From positions 82,501 through 146,500 of the forward strand of contig JACJYI010000006.1 in the NCBI GenBank assembly GCA_020636225.1: a stretch of DNA of 64,000 bases. The letters are read 5' to 3'. A model generated the notes under the pieces. The model did no database searches and had not been told where the DNA came from. It saw nothing but the letters and a program-made list of their open reading frames with translations. The position numbers were made by a program, and so were the translations under genes. The stretch comes from Lewinellaceae bacterium. GTDB lineage: Bacteria; Bacteroidota; Bacteroidia; Chitinophagales; Saprospiraceae. Positions 9,026 through 17,696 of this stretch are shown here, one piece after another. Positions within the stretch are counted from its first letter, which is position 1. Each line of letters begins with the position of its first letter.

Positions 9026-11032
9026 ATGGAAGACCCCCGTCAACCAGAGGGAGATAAGCAAGAGAATCCGAAACCCCGTTTCAATTCCTATTGGGTGTAC
9101 GCACTCATCGGTCTTGCTTTGATCATCTTTAACCTGATCAGCTTTTCGTCCATCAGTAACGATCCCATCCGCTGGGACCGCTTTACCACGATGGTCAAGG
9201 ATGGCGATGTTGAACGGCTGGAGGTCGTCAACGAACAATATGCGTATATCTACATCCGCAAGGACCGGTTGTCGGAAGAGCGGTACAAGGATGCGGCGGT
9301 AACCAAGTTCGGGAGCCCCAAGCCCCATTACTACTTCAATATCGGGCCGGCGGAGGTCTTTGCCCGTCGCCTGGACGAGCTCAACCAGGAGGTCAATGCC
9401 GAATACCGGGTCGAGCCCCAGTACATCGAAAAACAGAACTGGTTGGGCCCCATCCTCGGGTGGGTATTGCCCATCCTGCTCTTCGTGGGGATCTGGCTTT
9501 TCATCATGCGTCGGGTGAGTTCATCCGGCGGTGGGCCAGGTGGCCAGATCTTCAATATCGGGAAATCCAAGGCCACGCTGTTCGACAAGAACACCAAGGT
9601 ATCGGTCACCTTCGCGGATGTGGCCGGACTGGATGAGGCCAAGGAGGAGGTGATGGAAGTAGTGGATTTCCTTCGCAATCCGAAAAAATATACGTCCCTG
9701 GGGGGCAAGATCCCCAAAGGAGTGTTGTTGGTCGGCCCTCCGGGTACCGGTAAGACCCTCCTGGCCAAGGCCGTGGCAGGAGAAGCCGGTGTGCCCTTCT
9801 TCAGCATTTCCGGTTCTGATTTCGTGGAGATGTTCGTCGGGGTAGGCGCATCCCGTGTACGGGACCTGTTCAAGCAGGCCCGGGAGAAGGCGCCTTGTAT
9901 CGTCTTCATTGACGAGATCGATGCGATCGGCCGGGCCAGGGGCAAGGCAGCATTTACCGGTGGCAATGATGAACGGGAGAGCACCCTCAACCAGTTGCTG
10001 GTAGAGATGGACGGATTTTCAACGGACAAGGGGGTCATTCTGATGGCTGCCACCAACCGGCCGGATGTCCTGGACAATGCACTGTTGCGTCCGGGTCGTT
10101 TCGATCGGCAGATCGGGATCGACCGTCCTGACCTGAAAGGTCGTGCCCAGATCTTCGAGGTCCACCTGAAACATATCAAGATCGGTCCGGATATCAATTC
10201 CAATCTCCTGGCGGAGATGACGCCCGGATTTGCCGGAGCAGAGATCGCCAATGTCTGCAATGAAGCGGCCCTGATCGCTGCCCGGAAAGGCAAGACTGCT
10301 GTGGACATGGACGATTTCAACTATGCGCTGGACAAGGTGATCGGCGGTCTGGAGAAGAAGAGCAAGCTCATCGCCCCGCAGGAAAAGGAGATCATCGCCT
10401 ATCACGAAGCGGGCCACGCCATCTGTGGATGGTATCTCGAGCATGCCAGCCCCCTGGTAAAGGTGACCATCGTGCCCCGGGGCATTGGTACGCTCGGCTA
10501 TGCGCAGTACCTGCCCAAGGAGGAATATATCACCCGCACCGAGCAATTGCTCGACCGGATGTGCATGACCCTGGGGGGACGTGCGGCAGAGGAAGTGGTC
10601 TTTGGCAAGATCTCTACCGGTGCCCAGAATGACCTGGACCAGATCACCAAGATCGCTTACAGCATGGTCTCGGTATTCGGCATGAATGACAAGGTGGGCA
10701 ATGTGTCGTTCTACGGGATCGGCCAGGACCAGTTCAACAAGCCCTATTCCGACGAGACTGCCCGGCTGATCGATGATGAGGTGCGGAAGATGATCGACAA
10801 GGAGTACGACCGGGCCAAGGCCCTGCTGAGGGAACGCCGGGAGGAGCTGGAGAAGCTCGCCCGTCAGTTGTTGGAGAAAGAGGTCCTGCACAAGTCAGAT
10901 CTGGTCAAGCTGATCGGCCCGCGGCCCTATGCCGAGAAGGAGTCTCTGAGCGACCAGGTCATGCATCAACACAAGGAAGAGGAGGCGAAAGCCGAGGTAG
11001 AGCCGGCAACCGAAGAAAAGCCGGCTTCCTGA
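9026..11032 (+). CDS. ftsH: ATP-dependent zinc metalloprotease FtsH
   Basis: 668 residues. Inner-membrane AAA+ protease that degrades misfolded or short-lived membrane and cytosolic proteins. Two membrane segments (residues about 24-44 and 142-165) flank a small periplasmic domain. The AAA domain has Walker A GPPGTGKT (about 237-244), Walker B IVFIDEIDAIG and the SRH region ATNRPDVLD...RPGRFDR. The peptidase motif HEAGH is near 459-463. The acidic Glu/Lys-rich tail is typical. It lies downstream of rsfS and six bases before a GNAT gene. Confidence 0.99.
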   Translation: MEDPRQPEGDKQENPKPRFNSYWVYALIGLALIIFNLISFSSISNDPIRWDRFTTMVKDGDVERLEVVNEQYAYIYIRKDRLSEERYKDAAVTKFGSPKPHYYFNIGPAEVFARRLDELNQEVNAEYRVEPQYIEKQNWLGPILGWVLPILLFVGIWLFIMRRVSSSGGGPGGQIFNIGKSKATLFDKNTKVSVTFADVAGLDEAKEEVMEVVDFLRNPKKYTSLGGKIPKGVLLVGPPGTGKTLLAKAVAGEAGVPFFSISGSDFVEMFVGVGASRVRDLFKQAREKAPCIVFIDEIDAIGRARGKAAFTGGNDERESTLNQLLVEMDGFSTDKGVILMAATNRPDVLDNALLRPGRFDRQIGIDRPDLKGRAQIFEVHLKHIKIGPDINSNLLAEMTPGFAGAEIANVCNEAALIAARKGKTAVDMDDFNYALDKVIGGLEKKSKLIAPQEKEIIAYHEAGHAICGWYLEHASPLVKVTIVPRGIGTLGYAQYLPKEEYITRTEQLLDRMCMTLGGRAAEEVVFGKISTGAQNDLDQITKIAYSMVSVFGMNDKVGNVSFYGIGQDQFNKPYSDETARLIDDEVRKMIDKEYDRAKALLRERREELEKLARQLLEKEVLHKSDLVKLIGPRPYAEKESLSDQVMHQHKEEEAKAEVEPATEEKPAS

Positions 11033-11038
11033 TCCGAT

Positions 11039-11521
11039 ATGACCATCACACTGCGACCGATCGGCAGTGCGGACAACCCGGCCATGGCCCGGATCATCCG
11101 GGAGGTGATGACCTCTTATGGCCTGGTCGGTGAAGGCTATTCCATCATGGATCCCGAGGTGGATCACCTGTATGAAACGTACACCCGCCCGGGTGCCAAA
11201 TATTGGGTGCTGGAAACGGACGAACAGATCCTCGGTGGCGGCGGCTATGGGCCGCTGGCCGGCGGGGAGCCCCATCAATGTGAGGTGAAAAAGATGTATT
11301 TCCTCCCGGCCCTCCGCGGCCAGGGCTGGGGCCGGCGCCTGTTGGAACAGATCCTGACTGAGGCCGTTGCGTACGGATACCGTTATGCCTACATTGAGAC
11401 GGTCCACCAGCTCCACGAAGCCAATCAACTGTACAAGAAGTTTGCCTTTCAGCCGTTAGCCGGACCGTTGGGGAGGACGGGCCATGGCGCCTGTGATGTG
11501 TGGTATGGGCGGAATCTATGA
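11039..11521 (+). CDS. GNAT-family N-acetyltransferase
   Basis: 160 residues. The acetyl-CoA binding loop is seen as LPALRGQGWGRRLLEQIL (Q/RxxGxG/A type), preceded by VKKMYF and followed by YAYIETVHQLHEANQLYKKFAF, the normal order of GNAT motifs. The acceptor is unknown. It starts six bases after ftsH, so it is probably in the same transcript, which ends at the hairpin at 11541-11568. Confidence 0.88.
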   Translation: MTITLRPIGSADNPAMARIIREVMTSYGLVGEGYSIMDPEVDHLYETYTRPGAKYWVLETDEQILGGGGYGPLAGGEPHQCEVKKMYFLPALRGQGWGRRLLEQILTEAVAYGYRYAYIETVHQLHEANQLYKKFAFQPLAGPLGRTGHGACDVWYGRNL

Positions 11522-11540
11522 TCCGGATGGCATTCATAAA

Positions 11541-11568
11541 AAAAGGGCCTCCACCGGAGGCCCTTTTT
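11541..11568. terminator. Bidirectional intrinsic terminator
   Basis: Stem AAAAGGGCCTCC (11541-11552) / GGAGGCCCTTTTT with a three-base loop. It has a T run on one side and an A run on the other, so it can end both the ftsH/GNAT transcript and the convergent peptidase transcript. Confidence 0.88.
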
Positions 11569-11585
11569 ATTGTGAGAAGGAAAGA

Positions 11586-12812
11586 TCAGAACTCCACCTC
11601 CTTTTCCATCACCTGATCCTTTCGCTTGACCTTCACCATGGCCTTCTGGCCCTTGCTATAGTTCGCCAGGGCACCCATGTAGTCGTAGATGTTGCCGATG
11701 GAGGTCTCTCCGATCTGTAAGATGATGTCTCCGTCTTCCAGACCGGCCTTTTGGGCGGGTCGGTCATCCAGTACCCCGTCGATGCGCATCCCATCGCCCT
11801 GGAAGGTGTAATCGGGCATCACGCCCAGGGTGACCTTGAAGCTGGCTGCTTTGCGGGAGTCGGTGTCCTTGGTCTTGGTGAAGGCCAGTTTGTCCTGTTT
11901 GTCCAACTGGTGGATCAGGGCCAGGATGTAGTCGCTGACCTGCTGGATGCCTTCGTGATTGACCAGGTCGGCATCATCGCTTGGTTTGTGATAATCCTTG
12001 TGCTGCCCGGTGAAGAAGTGAATGCTGGGAATATCCTTCCGATAAAAGGAGGTGTGATCCGATGGGCCGACCCCGCTTTCGGTGGTGGTGATGGAAAACC
12101 CTTCCGTATTGATCTTGTCCAGGGAAGAGCTCCATGAAGGCGAGGTGCCGACACCATTAATGACCAGTACACTGTCCAGCCGACCCACCATGTCCATGTT
12201 GATCATGTAGTTGGCCGTGGTCAGGTCGATGGTGGGATCATCTGCATAATGCTTGGATCCGAAGAGGCCCAGTTCTTCACCGGAAAAGGCGATGAACAGG
12301 TAGTTATTGGCCTTGTCCTTGCCTTTGTTCAGTTGCTCGGCGATATAGAGCAGAGCTGCCACACCGGAGGCATTGTCATCCGCGCCATTGTGGATCTCGT
12401 CCACGTCGGTCGACAGGCTGCCGCTACCCGATCCTCCCAGTCCGAGATGATCATAGTGGGCTCCGATGATGACAGTGGTCGGAGCACCATTGTCGATATA
12501 CCCTACCACATTGGTGCAGGTCTTTTCTTCCCCCTCTCCCTTGGTATCATGCGGATTGGCAGGAGCCTTGAAGGTGAAGGTCTGATAGTAACCCTCTTCT
12601 CCCTTCGGGGTCAAACCAATCTGGGCATATCGTTCGGCGATATAGCGGGCAGACAACCGCTCGCCATTCGTCCCGGTCATCCGGCCCTGGGTCAGATCAG
12701 AGGAAAGGAAGGCGACATCTTTCTGGATGCTCCAGACGGATGCCTGGCTGAATCCGGAACCGGCCATTGTGGCCAGGAACAATAGGCTTGCTATAAGGCG
12801 AATCATCATCAT
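11586..12812 (-). CDS. Exported M28-family aminopeptidase with C-terminal PDZ domain
   Basis: 408 residues from the ATG at 12812. A signal peptide (MMMIRLIASLLFLATMAGSGFSQ) is followed by an M28 catalytic domain. Zinc ligands are visible in GAHYDHLG, GADDNASG, FSGEELGLFG and NMDMVGR, with a late His in GPSDHTSF. The last ~80 residues (DRPAQKAGLEDGDIILQIG) form a PDZ domain, as in many Bacteroidota periplasmic or surface M28 peptidases. The likely role is release of N-terminal amino acids from peptides outside the cytoplasm. It is monocistronic, with TACTTTTG about 40 bases upstream. Confidence 0.93.
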   Translation of the reverse strand: MMMIRLIASLLFLATMAGSGFSQASVWSIQKDVAFLSSDLTQGRMTGTNGERLSARYIAERYAQIGLTPKGEEGYYQTFTFKAPANPHDTKGEGEEKTCTNVVGYIDNGAPTTVIIGAHYDHLGLGGSGSGSLSTDVDEIHNGADDNASGVAALLYIAEQLNKGKDKANNYLFIAFSGEELGLFGSKHYADDPTIDLTTANYMINMDMVGRLDSVLVINGVGTSPSWSSSLDKINTEGFSITTTESGVGPSDHTSFYRKDIPSIHFFTGQHKDYHKPSDDADLVNHEGIQQVSDYILALIHQLDKQDKLAFTKTKDTDSRKAASFKVTLGVMPDYTFQGDGMRIDGVLDDRPAQKAGLEDGDIILQIGETSIGNIYDYMGALANYSKGQKAMVKVKRKDQVMEKEVEF

Positions 12813-12852
12813 GAAAGGGTTAAACAGTTGGTGGCCCAACCGGAGTGAAGTG

Positions 12853-12860
12853 CAAAAGTA
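12853..12860 (-). promoter_or_regulatory. -7 promoter element of the M28 peptidase gene
   Basis: TACTTTTG on the minus strand, 40 bases upstream of the chosen ATG; matches TAnnTTTG. Confidence 0.5.
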
Positions 12861-12962
12861 ACGTGCCCAAAGGAAACGAACGAAGAGGCCAGGATGTTGA
12901 TTGGACGGCCACTTTACATAAACTTTACACAGCAAGAAGGGGCGAACCCGGATATTGTGCGC

Positions 12963-14525
12963 ATGGACCAACAGGACATTGACGATCTCATCGGGTTTCT
13001 GACCGATTCACTGGCTCGCATGGAGGCTTGCGAGCGCCAGGGGGCGGTATATATCGACCAGGTATCTCCGCACTATCAGGAGAGCGCCCGGAACCTGTTG
13101 CATTACCTGTCCCTGCGCACCCATGACCTTCGCCCCCTGCAGGAGCGACTGGCCTCGCTGGGGATTTCCTCCATCAGTCATTCGGAGCGATACACCCGCA
13201 CCAATGTGCAGAACGTCCTGACCTTGTTGCATCTGGTCAACGGGGCGACCATGGAGGAGGCGAAAGCCGGGGGGCTGGGCCTGCATTTAGGATTTCCCCG
13301 GTCCAAGCAACGCCTGCAGGAGCATACCGCAGCGCTCTTCGGTCCGGAGCGCCATGCCGGTCATACCCGCATCATGGTCACCTTGCCGTCCGAAGCGGCA
13401 GAGGATGATACGCTGATCCATACCCTGGTGGAGATGGGTGTGGAAATCCTGCGGATCAATTGTGGGCACGACGACTCGACGGCGTGGAAGAAGATGATCG
13501 ACCGGATCCAGGCAGCCCGGGAGCGATGTGCCCACAACGTACTGATCTACATGGATCTGGCGGGTCCGAAGATCCGCACCGGGAAGGTGGTGCCGCGATG
13601 GTCCAGCAAAGGGAAGCGAAAGGACGGGTTTATCCCTCTCCAGGAAGGCGAGCTGATCCAGGTATGGAAACAGCTGGAGTGGGGTGAACCGGCCATTTAC
13701 AGCGATGAAGGTGCCCTGGTCGCCCTGGCCAGGATCGGACTGTCCCTGCCCGAACTCTTCGACCAGGTCAGTCGGGGCGACAGGATCTGGTTTGATGACG
13801 GGAAGATCGGTGGTGTGATCGAGGAGATCAGTCCGGAGTGGTGGACCGTACGGATCACCATGACCGCCCCGGATGGGGCCAAGTTGCGCTCCGAAAAAGG
13901 GATCAACCTGCCGGATTCCAACCTGGCCCTGCCTTCGCTGACGGAAGAGGATCGACGCACCCTGCCCTTTATTGCGGAGCATGCCGATATGGTGGGCTAT
14001 TCCTTTGTGCAGCGCCGCGAAGATGTCGAAGCTCTGCAGCAGGCCCTCCATTACCTGGGCCGCCCGGATCTGGGCATCATCCTGAAGATCGAGACCCGGC
14101 TGGCCTTTGACAACCTGCCCACCCTCCTGCTCACGGCCATGAAGAGCCCGAAAGTCGGGGTGATGATCGCCCGGGGTGATCTGGCGGTGGAGGTCGGCTG
14201 GAGCCGGATCGCGGAGGTGCAGGAGGAGATCGGCTGGTTGTGCGAAGCGGCACACATTCCGAATATCTGGGCCACCCAGGTACTGGAGAACCTGGCCAAG
14301 ACCGGGTTGGCCACCAGGGCCGAGATCACGGATGCTGTGGCTGCCGTCCGGGCAGAATGTGCCATGCTCAACAAGGGGCCCTACATCGTCAAGGCCGTAA
14401 AGACCCTGCAGAAGATCGATGACCGCATGGATGCGCACCAGTACAAGAAGAAGCCCTACCTGCGGCCACTTCGGGTCGCCCAGGATTTTCTGTTGAGCCT
14501 GCCCGGTCCTTCTGACGTCAACTGA
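12963..14525 (+). CDS. Pyruvate kinase-like protein with N-terminal helical extension
   Basis: About 520 residues. The first ~120 residues (SARNLLHYLSLRTHDLRPLQERLASLG) are a helical extension not found in glycolytic pyruvate kinase but typical of a side branch of PK-like proteins. The TIM barrel follows: MVTLPSEAAED, LRINCGHDD, MDLAGPKIRTG, an inserted B-like domain, VGYSFVQ, and VMIARGDLAVEVGW. The allosteric C-domain is missing or very short. Whether it makes pyruvate is not established. The ATG at 12963 begins the helical extension; an in-frame ATG at 12894 would add 23 residues. Confidence 0.82.
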   Translation: MDQQDIDDLIGFLTDSLARMEACERQGAVYIDQVSPHYQESARNLLHYLSLRTHDLRPLQERLASLGISSISHSERYTRTNVQNVLTLLHLVNGATMEEAKAGGLGLHLGFPRSKQRLQEHTAALFGPERHAGHTRIMVTLPSEAAEDDTLIHTLVEMGVEILRINCGHDDSTAWKKMIDRIQAARERCAHNVLIYMDLAGPKIRTGKVVPRWSSKGKRKDGFIPLQEGELIQVWKQLEWGEPAIYSDEGALVALARIGLSLPELFDQVSRGDRIWFDDGKIGGVIEEISPEWWTVRITMTAPDGAKLRSEKGINLPDSNLALPSLTEEDRRTLPFIAEHADMVGYSFVQRREDVEALQQALHYLGRPDLGIILKIETRLAFDNLPTLLLTAMKSPKVGVMIARGDLAVEVGWSRIAEVQEEIGWLCEAAHIPNIWATQVLENLAKTGLATRAEITDAVAAVRAECAMLNKGPYIVKAVKTLQKIDDRMDAHQYKKKPYLRPLRVAQDFLLSLPGPSDVN

Positions 14526-14573
14526 TCCACCGCGGCATCACCAACCTGAAAGAATCGGTATTTTGTCCCGTGA

Positions 14574-16049
14574 ATGACCAGGACACCCATACCGGATCTG
14601 CATAGCCATCAGTGGTGGTTGTTGCTCATTGGCCCACTGGCATTCCTGGCCATTCTCTATGGCCTTGATCTGGAGCCTGGCCACCCCGAGGTCACCCGGA
14701 TGGCCGCCATCACGGTCTGGGTGGCGATCTGGTGGTTTACCGAACCGGTGGACCTGGCCGTAACATCCTTCCTCCCCTTTGTCCTGATGCCCGTGTTGGG
14801 GATTGCCTCCCCCGGAGATACGGCAGCTCAGTATATGGACCCGATCATCTTCCTGTTCCTGGGTGGCTTCATTCTGGCCTTTGCCATGGAAAAATGGCAG
14901 CTGCACACCCGTCTGGCCCTGGGCATCCTCAGCAGGACGGGATCGGCGCCAACCCGGATCCTGGTCGGGGTGATGGTGGCCGCCTTCTTTCTGTCCATGT
15001 GGGTATCTAATACCGCCACAGTCCTGATGCTGGTGCCGGCAGTCCTGTCCATCATCGATCATTTGCGTGGGGACCAAGCCAGTGACGGTCGTCATCCGGT
15101 CGCCATCGCCCTGCTGCTCGGCCTGGCCTATGCCGCTACCATGGGTGGCATGAGCACCCTGGTGGGCACGCCGCCCAACATGTATTTCTACAGTTTTTAC
15201 CAGCGGACGTTCCCGGGAGATGCCTCTGTCAGCTTCGCCAGTTTTTTCCTGTTGGCCATCGGGATCACGCTTCTCCTGGGGCTGGGGACCTATGCCGTGA
15301 TCCGCTGGAGATATCTCAGGAACCATCAGGGGACATTACCCAAGCATTACTTCCGTGATGCCTATCGGCAGCTGGGCCGGATCAATCGGGATCAGCGAGT
15401 AGTGATCCTGATGTTCATTCTCACGGTCCTGGCCTGGTTTACCCGTCCGGATTTTGCCCTGGGGGATCGGACCATTCCCGGGTGGGCCACTCTGACTGGG
15501 CTGGGTTCGCGGGTCAATGACGGCATGGTGGTCATAGTGGCCTGTCTGATCCTGTTCATGATCCCGGCTCGCACGGAGCCACGGCGGATCCTGGAATGGC
15601 GGGATGTGCATCGGTTGCCGTTTGGGATCGTCCTGCTGTTTGGCAGTGGATTCGCCCTGGCCATGGGTTTTTCCAATGCCGGACTGAGCGACTGGCTGGC
15701 TGCCCGACTGGCCGGCCTGCAAGCCGTTCACCCGCTGGTCCTGTTGCTGGTCGCCGGGGTGATCATCACGGTGATCTCCGAGTTTGCCAGCAATATCGCC
15801 TGTGTGCAGATGGTCCTGCCAGTGATGGTGGCGATCGGTGCTGAAACGACCTTTCCGGTCAAGGGACTGATGCTTGCTACCACCCTGTTCGCGTCCCTGG
15901 GATTCATGATGCCGGTGGCGACCGCGCCCAATACCATTGTGTTTGGCAGCGGATTCATCCGGACCCGGGAAATGATCCGTACGGGATTCTGGATCAACCT
16001 GATCGGTATCATCCTGATCAGTCTGGTGGTCTGGTTGAGTTTCGGTTGA
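14574..16049 (+). CDS. SLC13/DASS-type anion (dicarboxylate or sulfate) Na+ symporter
   Basis: 491 residues with about 11-12 hydrophobic helices. The two signature substrate/Na+ motifs of the family are present: MWVSNTATVLML in the first repeat and PVATAPNTIVFGSG in the second. A conserved WWFTEPVDLAVTSFLP segment also marks the DASS family. It imports di/tricarboxylates, phosphate or sulfate; the exact anion cannot be told. It starts 48 bases after the PK-like gene on the same strand and may be co-transcribed with it. Confidence 0.9.
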   Translation: MTRTPIPDLHSHQWWLLLIGPLAFLAILYGLDLEPGHPEVTRMAAITVWVAIWWFTEPVDLAVTSFLPFVLMPVLGIASPGDTAAQYMDPIIFLFLGGFILAFAMEKWQLHTRLALGILSRTGSAPTRILVGVMVAAFFLSMWVSNTATVLMLVPAVLSIIDHLRGDQASDGRHPVAIALLLGLAYAATMGGMSTLVGTPPNMYFYSFYQRTFPGDASVSFASFFLLAIGITLLLGLGTYAVIRWRYLRNHQGTLPKHYFRDAYRQLGRINRDQRVVILMFILTVLAWFTRPDFALGDRTIPGWATLTGLGSRVNDGMVVIVACLILFMIPARTEPRRILEWRDVHRLPFGIVLLFGSGFALAMGFSNAGLSDWLAARLAGLQAVHPLVLLLVAGVIITVISEFASNIACVQMVLPVMVAIGAETTFPVKGLMLATTLFASLGFMMPVATAPNTIVFGSGFIRTREMIRTGFWINLIGIILISLVVWLSFG

Positions 16050-16115
16050 CCCATTCCCCGGGAAACATGATCAAAAAATGACAAAGTGATCCTGAACAAG
16101 GGGCACCAGTCAACC

Positions 16116-16123
16116 TATATTTG
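16116..16123 (+). promoter_or_regulatory. -7 promoter element of the TolB-like lipoprotein gene
   Basis: TATATTTG, 22 bases before the ATG at 16146; matches TAnnTTTG. No clear -33 TTG. Confidence 0.5.
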
Positions 16124-16145
16124 CAGCCGTTTTCAAATCGATATC

Positions 16146-17243
16146 ATGATCAGAATAACAAGTTGGTCCCTGCTGATGATCCTGTTCGCTGCCTGCAGCC
16201 AACCGGCAGCCGAGGTGCAGGAAGAGACCGCAGAGGTCTGGATGGATTCCCTCATCCTGCCGGGAGAGAATCATTTTGCCCACATCCGCCAGTTGACCTT
16301 CGGGGGTGATAATGCGGAAGCCTATTGGTCCTTTGACGACCAGAAATTGATCTTCCAGGCAAAAAATGAAGCATGGGGGGCTGCCTGCGATCGCATCTAT
16401 GTGACCGGCTGGCAGGATACCTGGACGGATACACCCGCGCCGATGATCAGCAATGGCAAGGGGAGGACAACCTGTGCCTATTTCCTTCCGGGCGACAGCA
16501 CCGTGCTGTATGCTTCCACTCATCTGGCCATGGATACCTGCCCTCCGGTACCGGAGCGCGGCCCGGGTGGCAAGTATGTCTGGCCCATCTATCCGAGCTA
16601 TGACATCTTTGTGGCGGACCTGAACGGGAATATCCTTCGCCAGCTGACGGATGCTCCGGGCTACGACGCGGAAGCGACCGTTTCTCCCAAGGGCGACAAG
16701 ATCGTCTTTACCTCCGACCGGAGTGGCGACCTGGAACTGTACGTCATGAACATCGATGGCAGCGACCTGGTCCAGGTGACCAGTTCATTGGGATATGACG
16801 GAGGTGCCTTCTTTTCACCGGATGGTACAAAGCTGGTCTGGCGGGCCAGTCGTCCGACAACGGATGAAGAAGTCAAGGCGTATAAGGACTTATTGGCACA
16901 GGGACTGGTCGAACCGACCAACATGGAGCTGTTCGTGGCCAATATTGACGGCAGTGATGCCCGTCAGGTGACCAACCTGGGCAAGGCCAACTGGTGTCCG
17001 TTCTTCCACCCGAGCGGACAGAAGATCCTCTTTGCCAGCAACCATGCCACAGAACGTGGATTCCCCTTCAACCTGTACCTGATCAATGTGGACGGGACAG
17101 GGCTGGAGCAGGTCACTGCAGAAGATGCCTTCTCCGCATTTCCGGTCTTTTCCAACAACGGAAAATACCTGGCCTTCTCATCCAATCGCAACAATGGCGG
17201 GACTCGGGATACCAACCTGTTCATTGCAGAGTGGAAGGATTAG
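16146..17243 (+). CDS. TolB-like beta-propeller lipoprotein
   Basis: 365 residues. The ATG at 16146 gives a lipoprotein signal peptide with lipobox LFAAC. The remainder holds TolB/PD40 repeats: DAEATVSPKGDKIVFTSDR, DGGAFFSPDGTKLVWRA, NWCPFFHPSGQKILFASN and FSAFPVFSNNGKYLAFSSNR. These predict a six-bladed propeller anchored in the outer or inner membrane. Such proteins are common in Bacteroidota. A specific partner is unknown, and it is not in a tol-pal cluster. Confidence 0.87.
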   Translation: MIRITSWSLLMILFAACSQPAAEVQEETAEVWMDSLILPGENHFAHIRQLTFGGDNAEAYWSFDDQKLIFQAKNEAWGAACDRIYVTGWQDTWTDTPAPMISNGKGRTTCAYFLPGDSTVLYASTHLAMDTCPPVPERGPGGKYVWPIYPSYDIFVADLNGNILRQLTDAPGYDAEATVSPKGDKIVFTSDRSGDLELYVMNIDGSDLVQVTSSLGYDGGAFFSPDGTKLVWRASRPTTDEEVKAYKDLLAQGLVEPTNMELFVANIDGSDARQVTNLGKANWCPFFHPSGQKILFASNHATERGFPFNLYLINVDGTGLEQVTAEDAFSAFPVFSNNGKYLAFSSNRNNGGTRDTNLFIAEWKD

Positions 17244-17265
17244 GGAATAGATCTAACTCTTCACT

Positions 17266-17304
17266 AAAAAAGGCCGGCCTCTTGAACAGGGGTCGGCCTT
17301 TCTT
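17266..17304 (+). terminator. Intrinsic terminator after the TolB-like gene
   Basis: AAAAAAGGCCG... pairs with ...CGGCCTTT around a CTTGAACAGG-type loop and is followed by CTTATG; A-rich on the left, T-rich on the right. Confidence 0.7.
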
Positions 17305-17359
17305 ATGTATGGACTGGACCTGAGGTATAGATGGAAAATCATCGGATTGAAAAAGAGTA

Positions 17360-17426
17360 ACCCAGGGTTTCAACCCTGGGTGAAGAACATGACCAAGATG
17401 GTTGAAACCATTTCAATGGTTTCAAC
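17360..17426. repeat. Two tandem perfect hairpins between convergent genes
   Basis: Hairpin one: ACCCAGGGTT (17360-17369) / AACCCTGGGT (17372-17381). Hairpin two: GTTGAAACCA (17401-17410) / TGGTTTCAAC (17417-17426) around TTTCAA. Neither is followed by a T run. They lie in the gap between the TolB-like gene and the convergent small membrane-protein gene. Confidence 0.6.
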
Positions 17427-17433
17427 AGTCCGG

Positions 17434-17634
17434 TCAAAGGCTCAAGAATCCCTTGGCGATCAGATAGGGGATGAGAATATAGAGGATGGAGTCGCGGATC
17501 AGGTAGTACATGAAGATGAGCAGGACGATTTTCCACCCCGCTGCCTTGAGCATGGCCTTGAATCCCTGCTCCCGGTAGATGAGCAGATACTTTTTGATCC
17601 AGTTGGGTGTAATGGCGTCACGAAATTTCCCCAC
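17434..17634 (-). CDS. Small single-span membrane protein, function unknown
   Basis: 66 residues with a GTG start at 17634. An N-terminal basic amphipathic part (WIKKYLLIYREQGFKAMLKAAGWK) is followed by one hydrophobic helix (IVLLIFMYYLIRDSILYILIPYLI). It follows the LptF/G-type gene by 62 bases on the same strand and is probably part of the tgt operon. Short proteins with this look occur in Bacteroidota; no function is known to me. The start is uncertain because the frame stays open upstream without an ATG. Confidence 0.6.
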   Translation of the reverse strand: MGKFRDAITPNWIKKYLLIYREQGFKAMLKAAGWKIVLLIFMYYLIRDSILYILIPYLIAKGFLSL

Positions 17635-17696
17635 GGTATACGGTTCGAATTGTTGAAATGCCGATCGAAAGTAATTTGTTTAATCGTTCCATCCGT

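Noticed and set aside
13287..14438. 383-codon frame opposite the PK-like gene
   Set aside because: Antisense shadow; product is Gln/Gly/His-rich and matches nothing, and the sense strand has clear PK motifs.
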